Origin: Bacillota bacterium
GTDB lineage: Bacteria > Bacillota > Clostridia > Lachnospirales > Lachnospiraceae
Assembly (NCBI GenBank): GCA_023408815.1
Contig: JAEYJO010000038.1
Location: 40,653 to 104,652 of the forward strand
Direction of reading: 5' to 3'
DNA: 64,000 bases
The stretch's first letter is position 1. The number at the start of each line of letters is the position of its first letter. This document shows positions 8,631 through 17,369 of this stretch, piece by piece. Position numbers and translations under genes: made by a program. The notes beneath the pieces were generated by a model, which was not told the DNA's origin, did no database searches, and saw only the letters and a program-made list of their open reading frames with translations.

Positions 8631-11600
8631 GTGTTTAGAGTAAATACATATCAATCGGATGAAAAAAATCTTGAATTGGCGGCGGCGACACTGACATGTA
8701 TCGGTGACGGAGTTATATCGACAGACCTAAAAGGGCAAATTCTCTTTATGAACCAAATTGCGGAAAATATATTGGATGCGCAGTTTTCGGCAGTCAGGGG
8801 AAAACTGTTCGATGAAGTCGTGAAGTTCTATAAGGAAGGTACCAATATAAGGGTTCCAAGCCCTATTCCTGCCGTAATTGAGCATGATACGATCAAGGGA
8901 TTGGAAAATAATACAATAATCATAACGGGAGATAATACACGGAAATTTGTTTCTGCTACTTGCTCTACCATTAAAAATTTTAAATCCGAAAATATTGGCG
9001 TTGTTATCATACTCAGGGACATTACCAGATTAAAAACGCTGGAAATAGAACATCTCAATGAAAAAAACAACTTGAAAACTATGTTCGATGTCGCGCCTGT
9101 AAGCATGATCATAATGGATCAAAATGCCCGTATTGCGCAGATTAATGATGCTTCGCTTGAGCTTATTGAAAAAACGAGAGAGGAAGCGATAGGAGAACGG
9201 TTCGGAGATGCGTTTGGATGTAAGGAAAGCTTTCGGAGTCAGCAGGGATGTCAATATGGTAAGAAATGTGCAAGATGTGTTTTTCGAAGGTCGGTAAATC
9301 AGGCGATTCGCAGAGGGGTTAAGACAAGTAAGCTGGAAATTAAGAAAGTATTGATAAAAGACGGAGAACCATTTGAGTATTGGTTTCAGGTCAGTGTAGT
9401 TCCTATTATAGTAAATAATGTAACAAATTGCATAGTTACTCTGATGGATATCACGGAAAGCAAGATGCGGGAGAAACTGATTACGGAATCCAGGGATTTC
9501 TGCAGCAATATCCTGCATCAGCTGCCTTCCCTCGCCTGGATGACAGATAAAAATTTGGAATGTAATTATGTAAACAAGGTGTGGAAAGACTTCACGGGAA
9601 AGACAATAGAAGAAGTATTGGAAGACGGATGGGATAAAATTATTCATCCGGATGACCTGGATAATTATTTAAGGAAACGGATTGCGGCCATGCGTAAGAG
9701 AAAGAATTATCAGCAGGAAGTACGCATAAGACGCTATGACGGTGAATACCGCTGGTGTGTGGCCGTGGATACTCCTTATTATGGACTGGATGGAAGGTTT
9801 TCAGGATATATAGGCTCCATTTACGATATTACAGAAAGAATCAAGGCAGAAGAAGATATGGAGCGATATCGGAAAATAATCAATAATGCCAGGGACATTA
9901 TATTCCTGTTGAATCCGGACGGCAGCATTATAGAGGCTAATAAGTCGGCTGTAAAAGCTTACGGGTATACGCTGGAAGAACTGTGCGCCATGAATATAAA
10001 TAAAATTCGGGAGGACTGGAAATACAACCAGAAGCAGATGGATGAGACGGAGGCAGGAGAGGTCTTCTTTGAGGTAACGCATGTAAGGAAGGATGGAAGC
10101 TCTTTTCAAGCAGAAGTAAGTTCTCAGGGGATAAACATCGGGAGTAAAAAAATTCTTTTTAGCATTGTAAGAGATATTACCGAGAGAAAGAAGGCGGAGC
10201 TGGATATCCGGATCAATCAGGAAAAATATTATTCCTTGTTTATGAATATGAAGAGTGCCTATGCGTATTTCAGGCTGCAGCATAGTTTGAACTATGAAAC
10301 GGTGGATGTGGTCATCGTAGAAGTTAACCGGTCTTTTGAAGAATTGTTTTCCGTAAGCAGAGACCATATTGTAGGAAAGAGTTTTCTTGAAGTTTTTCCG
10401 AACAGTAAAGGACTTCTGAAGGATATTGAAGAACAATATTTTATGGAAATAATGCAGGGAAAAAGTGTAAATATGGAAGAATATTTTTCCCATATTTACA
10501 ATAAGTGGCTCTCGCTCTCGATTTATAGTCCCTATGAAGATGAGATAGTAGCTATTATTTCAGATATCACTGAAATGAAGCAATCGGAACTGCGCCTGAT
10601 ATCCACCAAAGAAGCAGCGGAAGCAGCCAATCGCGCCAAAAGTGAATTTCTTGCAAATATGAGTCATGAAATCAGGACACCGATCAACGGGATGGTAGGA
10701 ATGGTAGATCTTACTTTGCTGACCGAGCTGAAGCATGAACAAAGGGAAAACCTTGAGATGGCAAAAACCTGTGCCAATTCTCTGCTCAAAATCATTAACG
10801 ACATTCTTGACTTTTCCAAAATGGAGGCAGGAAAGCTATCCATAGAAAACATAACTTTTGATCTAAAAGAATTAATAGAAGAATTGGTAAAGACTTATTC
10901 CCTTCGGGTAGAAGAAAAAGGCCTTGAATTAAACTATGGCTTCAGTGCAGCCATTCCAAGATATTTGGTCGGAGACTCTAACCGGCTAAAACAGATACTG
11001 CACAATCTGCTTGGCAATGCGGTAAAGTTTACGAATGAAGGAAGCATATCCCTGGTGACTAAACTGCTGCATAAGACGGAATCACGGGTAGAACTTAATT
11101 TTTCTGTTTCAGATACGGGCATCGGTCTGACACAGGAGGATATCCGGCACTTGTTTCAGAGCTTTAATCAGGTGGAACGGTCATTCACTAAAAAATATGG
11201 AGGAACCGGACTGGGTCTTGCCATATCCAAAACACTTGCGGAATTAATGGGCGGCAGTATTGGTGTAGAAAGTGAAAAAGAAAAAGGAAGTACCTTCTAT
11301 GTCAATCTCCCTTTTCAAATCGGAAAAGCCATAGAAGAGAGGCCGATACAGCCGGCCAGCCTATCCGGTAAAAAGAACAATATAAAAATCCTATTGGCAG
11401 AGGATGATCTGATTAACCAAAAGGTAATTCTAAAAATGCTGGAGAAGAGAGAGTATTCCGTTGACTTAGCAAGAGATGGGATAGAAGTGCTGAAATTATT
11501 CGCAGAGAATAAATATGACCTGATTCTTATGGATATTCAGATGCCTGAGATGAATGGACTGGAGGCCGTACAGAAAATAAGGGAAATGGAGGGAACAAGT

Positions 11601-12110
11601 CTCTACACTCCGATAGTAGCATTGAGCGCTTATGCTCTAAAAGGAGACAAAGAAAAGTTTTTAGCCTTGGGAATGGATGGATATGTATCCAAGCCTATCG
11701 ATATGAATCAATTGTTTTCTACCGTTGAACAGATTGCGAGAAGAAAGGAGGAGACAGGTTTGCTGCCGGACAGTATTTTTCTTACCGACAGCGGAGAGAT
11801 AAGGTTTGCAAGCAAAAATACGGACAGGCTAAATGGAAGAGCGAAGGGCTTATTACATGAAATTGCAAAGAACACCATGAGGCTGGAACAGGCGATGGAG
11901 AAGGGGAATCTGGAACTGATTGAAGAAATTGCCCATACGATAAAAAAACAGTCTATAGATATGGAATGTGCAAAGATCAAGGATATGGCTTTTAAAATAG
12001 AGCTTGCCGCCAGACGCGGAAATATGGGCGATGCTGCAGAAAACATTAAAAAAGTAGAAGAGGAAGTTCGGATACTGCAAAATGAGTCGATCGCTTCCGA
12101 GGAGGAGTAA
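8631..12110 (+). CDS. Multi-PAS hybrid sensor histidine kinase with receiver and HPt-like end
   Basis: 1159-residue soluble sensor with no convincing transmembrane segment. There are about five PAS-type domains (roughly residues 13-130, 150-275, 285-405, 410-520, 530-650). Then come the HisKA box NMSHEIRTPINGMVGM, a HATPase domain with GNAVKFTNEG and GGTGLGLAI, and a receiver domain with DLILMDIQMPEMNG. The C-terminal part has an HPt-like AHTIKKQS. The second PAS carries a Cys cluster (C-x10-C-x4-C-x2-C). The start is uncertain: GTG 8631 directly abuts a GAGG and no better start is visible before residue 40. Embedded in the che cluster, it probably signals to the REC protein that follows 2 bp later. 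Confidence 0.85.
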   Translation: MFRVNTYQSDEKNLELAAATLTCIGDGVISTDLKGQILFMNQIAENILDAQFSAVRGKLFDEVVKFYKEGTNIRVPSPIPAVIEHDTIKGLENNTIIITGDNTRKFVSATCSTIKNFKSENIGVVIILRDITRLKTLEIEHLNEKNNLKTMFDVAPVSMIIMDQNARIAQINDASLELIEKTREEAIGERFGDAFGCKESFRSQQGCQYGKKCARCVFRRSVNQAIRRGVKTSKLEIKKVLIKDGEPFEYWFQVSVVPIIVNNVTNCIVTLMDITESKMREKLITESRDFCSNILHQLPSLAWMTDKNLECNYVNKVWKDFTGKTIEEVLEDGWDKIIHPDDLDNYLRKRIAAMRKRKNYQQEVRIRRYDGEYRWCVAVDTPYYGLDGRFSGYIGSIYDITERIKAEEDMERYRKIINNARDIIFLLNPDGSIIEANKSAVKAYGYTLEELCAMNINKIREDWKYNQKQMDETEAGEVFFEVTHVRKDGSSFQAEVSSQGINIGSKKILFSIVRDITERKKAELDIRINQEKYYSLFMNMKSAYAYFRLQHSLNYETVDVVIVEVNRSFEELFSVSRDHIVGKSFLEVFPNSKGLLKDIEEQYFMEIMQGKSVNMEEYFSHIYNKWLSLSIYSPYEDEIVAIISDITEMKQSELRLISTKEAAEAANRAKSEFLANMSHEIRTPINGMVGMVDLTLLTELKHEQRENLEMAKTCANSLLKIINDILDFSKMEAGKLSIENITFDLKELIEELVKTYSLRVEEKGLELNYGFSAAIPRYLVGDSNRLKQILHNLLGNAVKFTNEGSISLVTKLLHKTESRVELNFSVSDTGIGLTQEDIRHLFQSFNQVERSFTKKYGGTGLGLAISKTLAELMGGSIGVESEKEKGSTFYVNLPFQIGKAIEERPIQPASLSGKKNNIKILLAEDDLINQKVILKMLEKREYSVDLARDGIEVLKLFAENKYDLILMDIQMPEMNGLEAVQKIREMEGTSLYTPIVALSAYALKGDKEKFLALGMDGYVSKPIDMNQLFSTVEQIARRKEETGLLPDSIFLTDSGEIRFASKNTDRLNGRAKGLLHEIAKNTMRLEQAMEKGNLELIEEIAHTIKKQSIDMECAKIKDMAFKIELAARRGNMGDAAENIKKVEEEVRILQNESIASEEE

Positions 12111-12112
12111 AT

Positions 12113-12517
12113 ATGAGAATATTGATAGCAGAAGATGATTTGGTCAGCAGAAGATTTCTGTTTAAGTTTCTTAGCCGTTACGGGGAATGTGATCTGGTTG
12201 TAGATGGATTGGAAGCATTGGATGCCTGTCTGATGGCAATTAAAGAGGATAAGTTATATGATTTGATCTGTCTGGATATCATGATGCCAAAAGTAGACGG
12301 TGTAAAGGTATTAAAATCCATCAGGGATCTGGAGAACCAGAAAGGAATTCCTCTGGAGAAAAGATCAAAAGTAATTATGATCACGGCACTTGGAGAAACG
12401 CAGTTGGTTCAGAACGCTTTCGAAATAGGGTGCGATGCGTACGCTGCAAAACCTATTGATACAACCAAATTGGTTAAGGTACTGGAAGACTTCGGAATGA
12501 TTCAGGAAAGAGAATAG
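12113..12517 (+). CDS. CheY-like response regulator (stand-alone REC)
   Basis: 134-residue single REC domain. It has the acidic pair in IAEDDLVSRRF, the phospho-acceptor Asp in DLICLDIMMPKVDG, Thr in VIMITALGE and Lys in AAKPIDTTK. The start lies 2 bp after the stop of the hybrid kinase, with GAGGAG at 12100-12105 inside the end of that gene, so translational coupling is likely. It has no output domain, so it may act as a phosphorelay intermediate or a second CheY. It is clearly a different paralogue from the CheY at 6129. Confidence 0.88.
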   Translation: MRILIAEDDLVSRRFLFKFLSRYGECDLVVDGLEALDACLMAIKEDKLYDLICLDIMMPKVDGVKVLKSIRDLENQKGIPLEKRSKVIMITALGETQLVQNAFEIGCDAYAAKPIDTTKLVKVLEDFGMIQERE

Positions 12518-12555
12518 GAACGTTCTGACTGTAGAGTGAAAAGGAGAGAGGGAAC

Positions 12556-13053
12556 ATGATGGAGAAAAAGATGGACGAAACAGAGTTGCTGGAGCAGGAA
12601 GAAGACACGCAAAAAGACAGATTTTTAACTTTCCAGATCGGTAACGAGGTATATGGTATCGAAATAAAATGTGTGACCGAAATTATAGGCATACAGCCCA
12701 TTACAGAGGTTCCGGAACTGCCGGATTACATCAGGGGGATTATTAATCTAAGGGGTAAGATCATACCGGTCATGGACGTCAGGCTGAGGTTCAAAAAAGA
12801 GGAGGTGGAGTATAATGACAGGACCTGCGTAATAGTAGTGGATATTGGAGGGGTATCTATCGGTTTGATTGTCGATAATGTTTCGGAGGTATTAACAATA
12901 CCGGAAGAGGAAATTGTGGCGCCTCCGGATGTAAAAAGCGGAGGAAACAGGTATATAAAGGGAATCGGTAAAGTAGAAAATCAGGTAAAGCTGCTGCTGG
13001 ATTGTGACAGGTTACTGAATGAACAGGAAATAGATACTTTGAAGAATACATAG
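12556..13053 (+). CDS. cheW: Chemotaxis coupling protein CheW
   Basis: 165-residue CheW. After an acidic N-terminal tail of about 20 residues, the SH3-like CheW fold runs from FLTFQIGNEVYGIEIKCVTE to the end, with PELPDYIRGIINLRGKIIPV. It couples MCPs to CheA in chemosensory arrays. AGGAGAGAGG lies just upstream of the ATG. The downstream MCP begins 13 bp after its stop, and the MCP ribosome binding site overlaps the cheW stop codon, suggesting coupled translation. Confidence 0.93.
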   Translation: MMEKKMDETELLEQEEDTQKDRFLTFQIGNEVYGIEIKCVTEIIGIQPITEVPELPDYIRGIINLRGKIIPVMDVRLRFKKEEVEYNDRTCVIVVDIGGVSIGLIVDNVSEVLTIPEEEIVAPPDVKSGGNRYIKGIGKVENQVKLLLDCDRLLNEQEIDTLKNT

Positions 13054-13066
13054 GAGGATGCGGGAG

Positions 13067-14761
13067 ATGAGATGGTTTTACAATATGAAAATAGGTGCTA
13101 AATTAATATTCGGTTTTGTATTAGTGGCTATAATTGCCGGAGTTGTCGGAGTTGTCGGAATTTATAATTTGGATGCACTGGATAAACAATATAATTCTTT
13201 ATATAAGGAATATGGTATTCCCCTTGGAGATATTGCAGATGTTTCCGTATCCTATCAGCAGGTCAGGGTCAACTTAAGAGATTTAGTGATTGAAGGAAAC
13301 GGAACGAACAGCGATACATATGTAAAAAGTATAAAAGAAAATGAAGAAAAAATGTATGCCGCCATGGATGCATTTGAAACTTCTTTGCAGACAGAGGACG
13401 GAAAAGCGGCTTTTGCCGACCTGCAGGCTTCTCTGGAAGAGTTCGCACCTATTCAGGAACAGATTGTGAATTATTCCGTTTCAGGAAATCAGAAGGAAGC
13501 GATCGCCCTGCTTCGTGCAGATGAAAGTGCGAGGGTCGTCAGTGAAACCATGAGTTCCATCTCTGTATTGTTTCAGCTAAAGGATGACAACGGACAAAGG
13601 CTGTCGGAAGAATATTCCGAGAAGGCACAAAATACGATTACGACGGTAATAATTATTGTGATTATTGCAATCATCGCGGCGGTAGTACTGGGATTTTTTA
13701 TTTCCCGTATAATCAGCAAGCCTATTGTAAAGATGGTCGGAATTGCGGAAAAAGTTTCAGCGGGAGATCTGGATGTAGAAATCGATTATAACGCCAGAGA
13801 TGAGATTGGCGTATTGGCGGAAGCTTTCTCAAGAATGACCGATAATCTTAATGAAGTCATGTCCAGCATCAATAATGCGGCAGAGCAGGTTTCGGCAGGC
13901 TCCACGCAATTATCCGACTCCAGTATGGCGCTCTCTCAAGGAGCGACGGAACAGGCCAGCTCTATAGAAGAATTGTCTGCTTCCATAGAAGAGATTGCCG
14001 CCCAGACAAAAGTAAATGCCGAGCATGCAAAAGAAGCCAACCACATTACTGAATCTGCTAAAATGAGTGCTATGGAAGGCAACAGCCAGATGAAGGAAAT
14101 GCTGGAGGCGATGGAAGATATCAATGAGGCTTCTATTAATATTTCCAAGATTATTAAAGTGATTGACGATATTGCCTTCCAGACAAATATCCTGGCGCTG
14201 AATGCGGCCGTAGAGGCGGCAAGGGCAGGTGCGCACGGCAAAGGATTTGCGGTGGTCGCCGAGGAAGTCAGGAATCTCGCTGCGCGTTCTGCAAATGCAG
14301 CGAAAGAAACTACGGCAATGATTGAGGGCTCCGTGAAGAAAGCGGAAGGCGGCACAAAGATTGCCAACGAAACGGCAGAGGCTCTGAATAAAATTGTAGA
14401 AGGTATTGGAAGTGTTGCGGAGTTTATCGGTAATATCGCGGTAGCATCCAATGAGCAGGCTTCCGGCATTGCCCAGATCAATCAGGGAATTTTGCAGGTT
14501 TCAACAGTAGTACAGACCAACTCCGCAACTGCGCAGGAAAGTGCGGCGGCCAGTGAGGAATTGTCAAGTCAGGCTATCTTACTGGAAGAGCAGGTTGCCA
14601 AGTTCAAATTAAAAAAAATTAAGAAATATTATACACATACGGAATATCAAGACGGGCAGCCTGACTATGGGAAGGAAAGCATTCCCTCGGAAACAGGAAA
14701 TGAAAAAAGAAAAAACTCCAAAAAAATAATACTCAGCGATAAGGAGTTCGGTAAATATTAA
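13067..14761 (+). CDS. Methyl-accepting chemotaxis protein (4HB sensor, HAMP)
   Basis: 564-residue transmembrane chemoreceptor. Start chosen at ATG 13067, since AGGAGG (13052-13057) is 9 nt upstream and MRWFYNMKIGAKL is the usual MCP N-terminus; ATG 13058 directly abuts the site. Layout: TM1 (about residues 10-32), a four-helix-bundle ligand domain (about 35-185), TM2 (about 190-212), HAMP (about 213-265), and a cytoplasmic signalling domain with the hairpin tip DDIAFQTNILALNAAVEAAR. The C-terminal tail is Lys/Ser-rich without a CheR-docking pentapeptide. As the cluster receptor it likely feeds the CheA/CheW encoded next to it. Ligand unknown. Confidence 0.92.
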   Translation: MRWFYNMKIGAKLIFGFVLVAIIAGVVGVVGIYNLDALDKQYNSLYKEYGIPLGDIADVSVSYQQVRVNLRDLVIEGNGTNSDTYVKSIKENEEKMYAAMDAFETSLQTEDGKAAFADLQASLEEFAPIQEQIVNYSVSGNQKEAIALLRADESARVVSETMSSISVLFQLKDDNGQRLSEEYSEKAQNTITTVIIIVIIAIIAAVVLGFFISRIISKPIVKMVGIAEKVSAGDLDVEIDYNARDEIGVLAEAFSRMTDNLNEVMSSINNAAEQVSAGSTQLSDSSMALSQGATEQASSIEELSASIEEIAAQTKVNAEHAKEANHITESAKMSAMEGNSQMKEMLEAMEDINEASINISKIIKVIDDIAFQTNILALNAAVEAARAGAHGKGFAVVAEEVRNLAARSANAAKETTAMIEGSVKKAEGGTKIANETAEALNKIVEGIGSVAEFIGNIAVASNEQASGIAQINQGILQVSTVVQTNSATAQESAAASEELSSQAILLEEQVAKFKLKKIKKYYTHTEYQDGQPDYGKESIPSETGNEKRKNSKKIILSDKEFGKY

Positions 14762-14811
14762 TTTTACGGCTGCATGTAGAGGGAGTTTTACAGTTTGGAT
14801 CAGAGGTCAAT

Positions 14812-15627
14812 ATGGTTGAGATTACAGAGAAAGAGTTTAAGCAGCTTACGGAATATGTAAAAAAGAATTACGGTATTAATCTAAAAACCGAGAAAAAAGT
14901 TTTGGTAATGGGGCGGCTGCAGGGGGTACTTTCAGAAGCAGGCTGTAACAGCTTTACGGAATATTTCGAATACGTACTCGCAGACAGGACCGGACAGGCT
15001 GCCATAACTCTGATTGATAAGATTTCCACCAATCATACTTTTTTTATGAGGGAGTCAGGACATTTTGATTTTCTGAGGGATCATGTGCTTCCCGGCTTGA
15101 AAGAGTCCGTCCATGAAAAAGATCTGAGGATTTGGTGTGCAGCTTCCTCCACAGGAGAAGAGGCATATACGCTTGCCATGCTATTGGATGAATATCTGGG
15201 ACCGGAAAAATCATGGTGGGATAAAAAGATATTGGCCACCGACATATCCCAGAGCGCACTGGAAACGGCGGTAAGAGGAATCTACAGCGATGAGAGGATA
15301 ACCCCGCTGCCCGTTCATTGGAAACAAAATTATTTTCGCAGATATGATGAGGAAAACTGGATAGTAGAGGAGAGGATAAGGAACGAGATCATATTTCGTA
15401 AATTCAATCTTATGGAATCGTTCTTTCCTTTTAAGAAAAAATTTCATGTCATATTTTGCCGGAATGTTATGATCTACTTTGATAATGAGACAAGGGATTT
15501 GTTAGTGGATAAGTTTTATAGTCATTTGGAACCCGGAGGCTATTTATTTATTGGCCACTCGGAAACGATAAACAGGGTAAGGTCGGAATTCCAATATATT
15601 ATGCCTGCCGTCTACAGAAAAAATTGA
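14812..15627 (+). CDS. cheR: Chemotaxis protein methyltransferase CheR
   Basis: 271-residue S-adenosylmethionine-dependent glutamate methyltransferase for chemoreceptors. The N-terminal CheR helical domain (about residues 1-75) includes KNYGINLKTEKKVLVMGRL. The Rossmann-type catalytic domain has the SAM motif IWCAASSTGEEAYTLAM, IFCRNVMIYFD and YLFIGHSETI near the end. It adds methyl groups that CheB removes. The 50-bp gap after the MCP and 53-bp gap before cheB contain no obvious promoter or terminator, in keeping with one long operon. Confidence 0.93.
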   Translation: MVEITEKEFKQLTEYVKKNYGINLKTEKKVLVMGRLQGVLSEAGCNSFTEYFEYVLADRTGQAAITLIDKISTNHTFFMRESGHFDFLRDHVLPGLKESVHEKDLRIWCAASSTGEEAYTLAMLLDEYLGPEKSWWDKKILATDISQSALETAVRGIYSDERITPLPVHWKQNYFRRYDEENWIVEERIRNEIIFRKFNLMESFFPFKKKFHVIFCRNVMIYFDNETRDLLVDKFYSHLEPGGYLFIGHSETINRVRSEFQYIMPAVYRKN

Positions 15628-15652
15628 CTGGAATCTTATATTGGGGGATATT

Positions 15653-15697
15653 ATGAGTATAGAGTCTGGGTGTATGGAAAATGAAGAAAAAGATTAG
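15653..15697 (+). other. Possible 14-codon leader reading frame overlapping the cheB start
   Basis: ATG 15653 follows GGGGGA at 15643-15648 and opens a 14-codon frame (MSIESGCMENEEKD) ending at 15697, 17 bp inside cheB in another frame. CheB itself has only a weak site upstream of ATG 15681. Translational coupling through this frame is possible; it may equally be chance. Confidence 0.25.
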
Positions 15698-16700
15698 AGT
15701 ATTAGTTGTAGATGATAGTATTGTATTCCGGGAAGCCATAATAAGAGGAATTGAAACGGATGTAAACATTGAGGTCGTGGCAAGGGCTTCGGATCCGTTT
15801 GAAGCCAGAGACAAGATATTGGAATGGGAACCGGATGTCATGACTTGTGACATAGAGATGCCAAGGATGAACGGTATAGAGTTTGTCCGCAGACTTCTTC
15901 CGCAGTATTCTATCCCGGTCATCATAGTCAGCGGTTTGAGCGAGGCCGTATTCGATGCCATGGATGCAGGAGCTGTGGACTTTGTCGCAAAGCCTGTTGA
16001 TAAAGCTTCTTCCAATATGCAGATTTTCATACGGGAGCTGATTGCCAAGATAAAAATTGCGGCAGTTTCCAAAGTGGCTTTTCATAATGCGGTAATTGCC
16101 AAACAGACGTTATATGGCAATCATTTTCCTGAAAACAGGATCATCGCAATGGGTGCCTCCACGGGGGGGACCGAAGCGTTGTACAGTATACTTATGCAGC
16201 TGCCGGCGGACATTCCGGGTATCGTAATTGTACAGCATATTCCGCCTGTATTTTCCAGAATGTTTTCAGAGCGTTTGAATAACCAAACCTCACTAACGGT
16301 AAAAGAGGCCGAGGACGGAGATTATGTGGAGAAGGGCAAAGTCTTAATTGCTCCCGGAGACCGGCATATGCGGATTAACAAGTTAGGGGAAAGATATAAG
16401 GTCGAGGTATCCGGTGGAGAAAAAGTAAGCGGACATTGCCCTTCCGCGGATATGTTATTCGATTCCGCAGCTAAGAAGGCGGGGAACGAAGCCATCGGCA
16501 TTATATTAACAGGAATGGGATATGACGGAGCAAAAGGACTCCTGGCTATGAAAAGAAAAGGTGCAAGAACCATTGGGCAGGACGAAAAGTCGTGCGTCGT
16601 GTATGGTATGCCCAAAGCAGCTTATGATATCGGAGCAGTAGAAACGCAAGTGCCGTTATCAGGTATCCCGAAGGCGTTGATGAGCATGCTGAAAGGATGA
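15681..16700 (+). CDS. cheB: Chemotaxis protein-glutamate methylesterase CheB
   Basis: 339-residue CheB. The N-terminal receiver domain has VVDDSIVF and Asp in MTCDIEMPRMNGIEF. After a linker (about residues 125-150) comes the methylesterase/deamidase domain with catalytic Ser in MGASTGGTEAL, His in VQHIPPVFSRMF and the Asp region ILTGMGYDGAKGL. It demethylates MCPs when phosphorylated by CheA. It is the last che gene, followed by a hairpin terminator. The cluster has cheR and cheB but no cheC, cheD, cheX or cheV, which many Firmicutes carry. Confidence 0.93.
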   Translation: MKKKIRVLVVDDSIVFREAIIRGIETDVNIEVVARASDPFEARDKILEWEPDVMTCDIEMPRMNGIEFVRRLLPQYSIPVIIVSGLSEAVFDAMDAGAVDFVAKPVDKASSNMQIFIRELIAKIKIAAVSKVAFHNAVIAKQTLYGNHFPENRIIAMGASTGGTEALYSILMQLPADIPGIVIVQHIPPVFSRMFSERLNNQTSLTVKEAEDGDYVEKGKVLIAPGDRHMRINKLGERYKVEVSGGEKVSGHCPSADMLFDSAAKKAGNEAIGIILTGMGYDGAKGLLAMKRKGARTIGQDEKSCVVYGMPKAAYDIGAVETQVPLSGIPKALMSMLKG

Positions 16701-16704
16701 AACA

Positions 16705-16736
16705 ACAGCCGTATGGCCCCTGGGCCGTGCGGCTGT
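16705..16736. terminator. Hairpin terminator between convergent cheB and cotJC
   Basis: 14-bp stem (16705-16718 with 16723-16736, two G-U wobbles) with a CCTG loop, between the cheB stop and the end of the minus-strand cotJC gene. U-tracts are short on both sides; it probably acts in both directions. Confidence 0.65.
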
Positions 16737-16751
16737 ATCTCTTATAAGCTG

Positions 16752-17369
16752 TTATAACTTACCGTGGAACATATCTTTATCAAATTCGGGATTAAAGTAA
16801 TAATAATTTTTGCTGTCCAGCTGATCTTTTGTTTTTTCCAAAGCTTCCCCAAATCTCTGGAAATGAACAATTTCTCTGGTTCTTAAGAATTTTAAAGGCT
16901 CTCTGATTTCGGGTTCCGGAATCATACGAAGTAAGTTATCGTATACGGTTCTTGCCTTTTGTTCTGCTGCAAGGTCTTCTGTTAAATCGGTGATGGCATC
17001 TCCTTTGGACTGAAATTCTATTGCGGTAAACGGTAACCCGGCCGCTGCCTGCGGCCAGAGAGCAGTGGTATGGTCAATATAATATGCGTCGAATCCTTCT
17101 GTCTTGGCCTGCTCGATCGTAAGATTCTTTGTCAGCTGATACACCATCGCACATATGATTTCCATATGCGCCAATTCTTCCGTACCGATATCCGTTAACA
17201 GACCTCCGACTTCTTTAACAGGCATACTGTAACGTTGTGACAAATAACGCATAGACGCTGACAATTCGCCGTCCGGCCCGCCATACTGGCTGATAATAAG
17301 CTTTGCGGTTTTGGGACATGTCTTCGTGATCTTTACTGGGTACTGGAGTCGTTTTTCATAAATCCACAT
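16752..17369 (-). CDS. cotJC: Spore coat protein CotJC, manganese-catalase family
   Basis: 205-residue ferritin-like di-manganese catalase relative. MWIYEKRLQYPVKI at the N-terminus is typical of CotJC. Metal-site helices contain EELAHMEII and EDLAAEQKAR, where the Glu/His pairs of the family lie. In spore formers CotJC is made in the mother cell and placed in the coat together with CotJA and CotJB. Its start codon immediately follows the stop codon of the cotJA-cotJB gene. The length fits the family. It supports a spore-forming host. Confidence 0.9.
   Translation of the reverse strand: MWIYEKRLQYPVKITKTCPKTAKLIISQYGGPDGELSASMRYLSQRYSMPVKEVGGLLTDIGTEELAHMEIICAMVYQLTKNLTIEQAKTEGFDAYYIDHTTALWPQAAAGLPFTAIEFQSKGDAITDLTEDLAAEQKARTVYDNLLRMIPEPEIREPLKFLRTREIVHFQRFGEALEKTKDQLDSKNYYYFNPEFDKDMFHGKL

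Noticed and set aside
9030..10493. Long minus-strand frames opposite the hybrid kinase (205 and 230 codons)
   Set aside because: They mirror the PAS domains of the plus-strand gene and have no independent coding signals.
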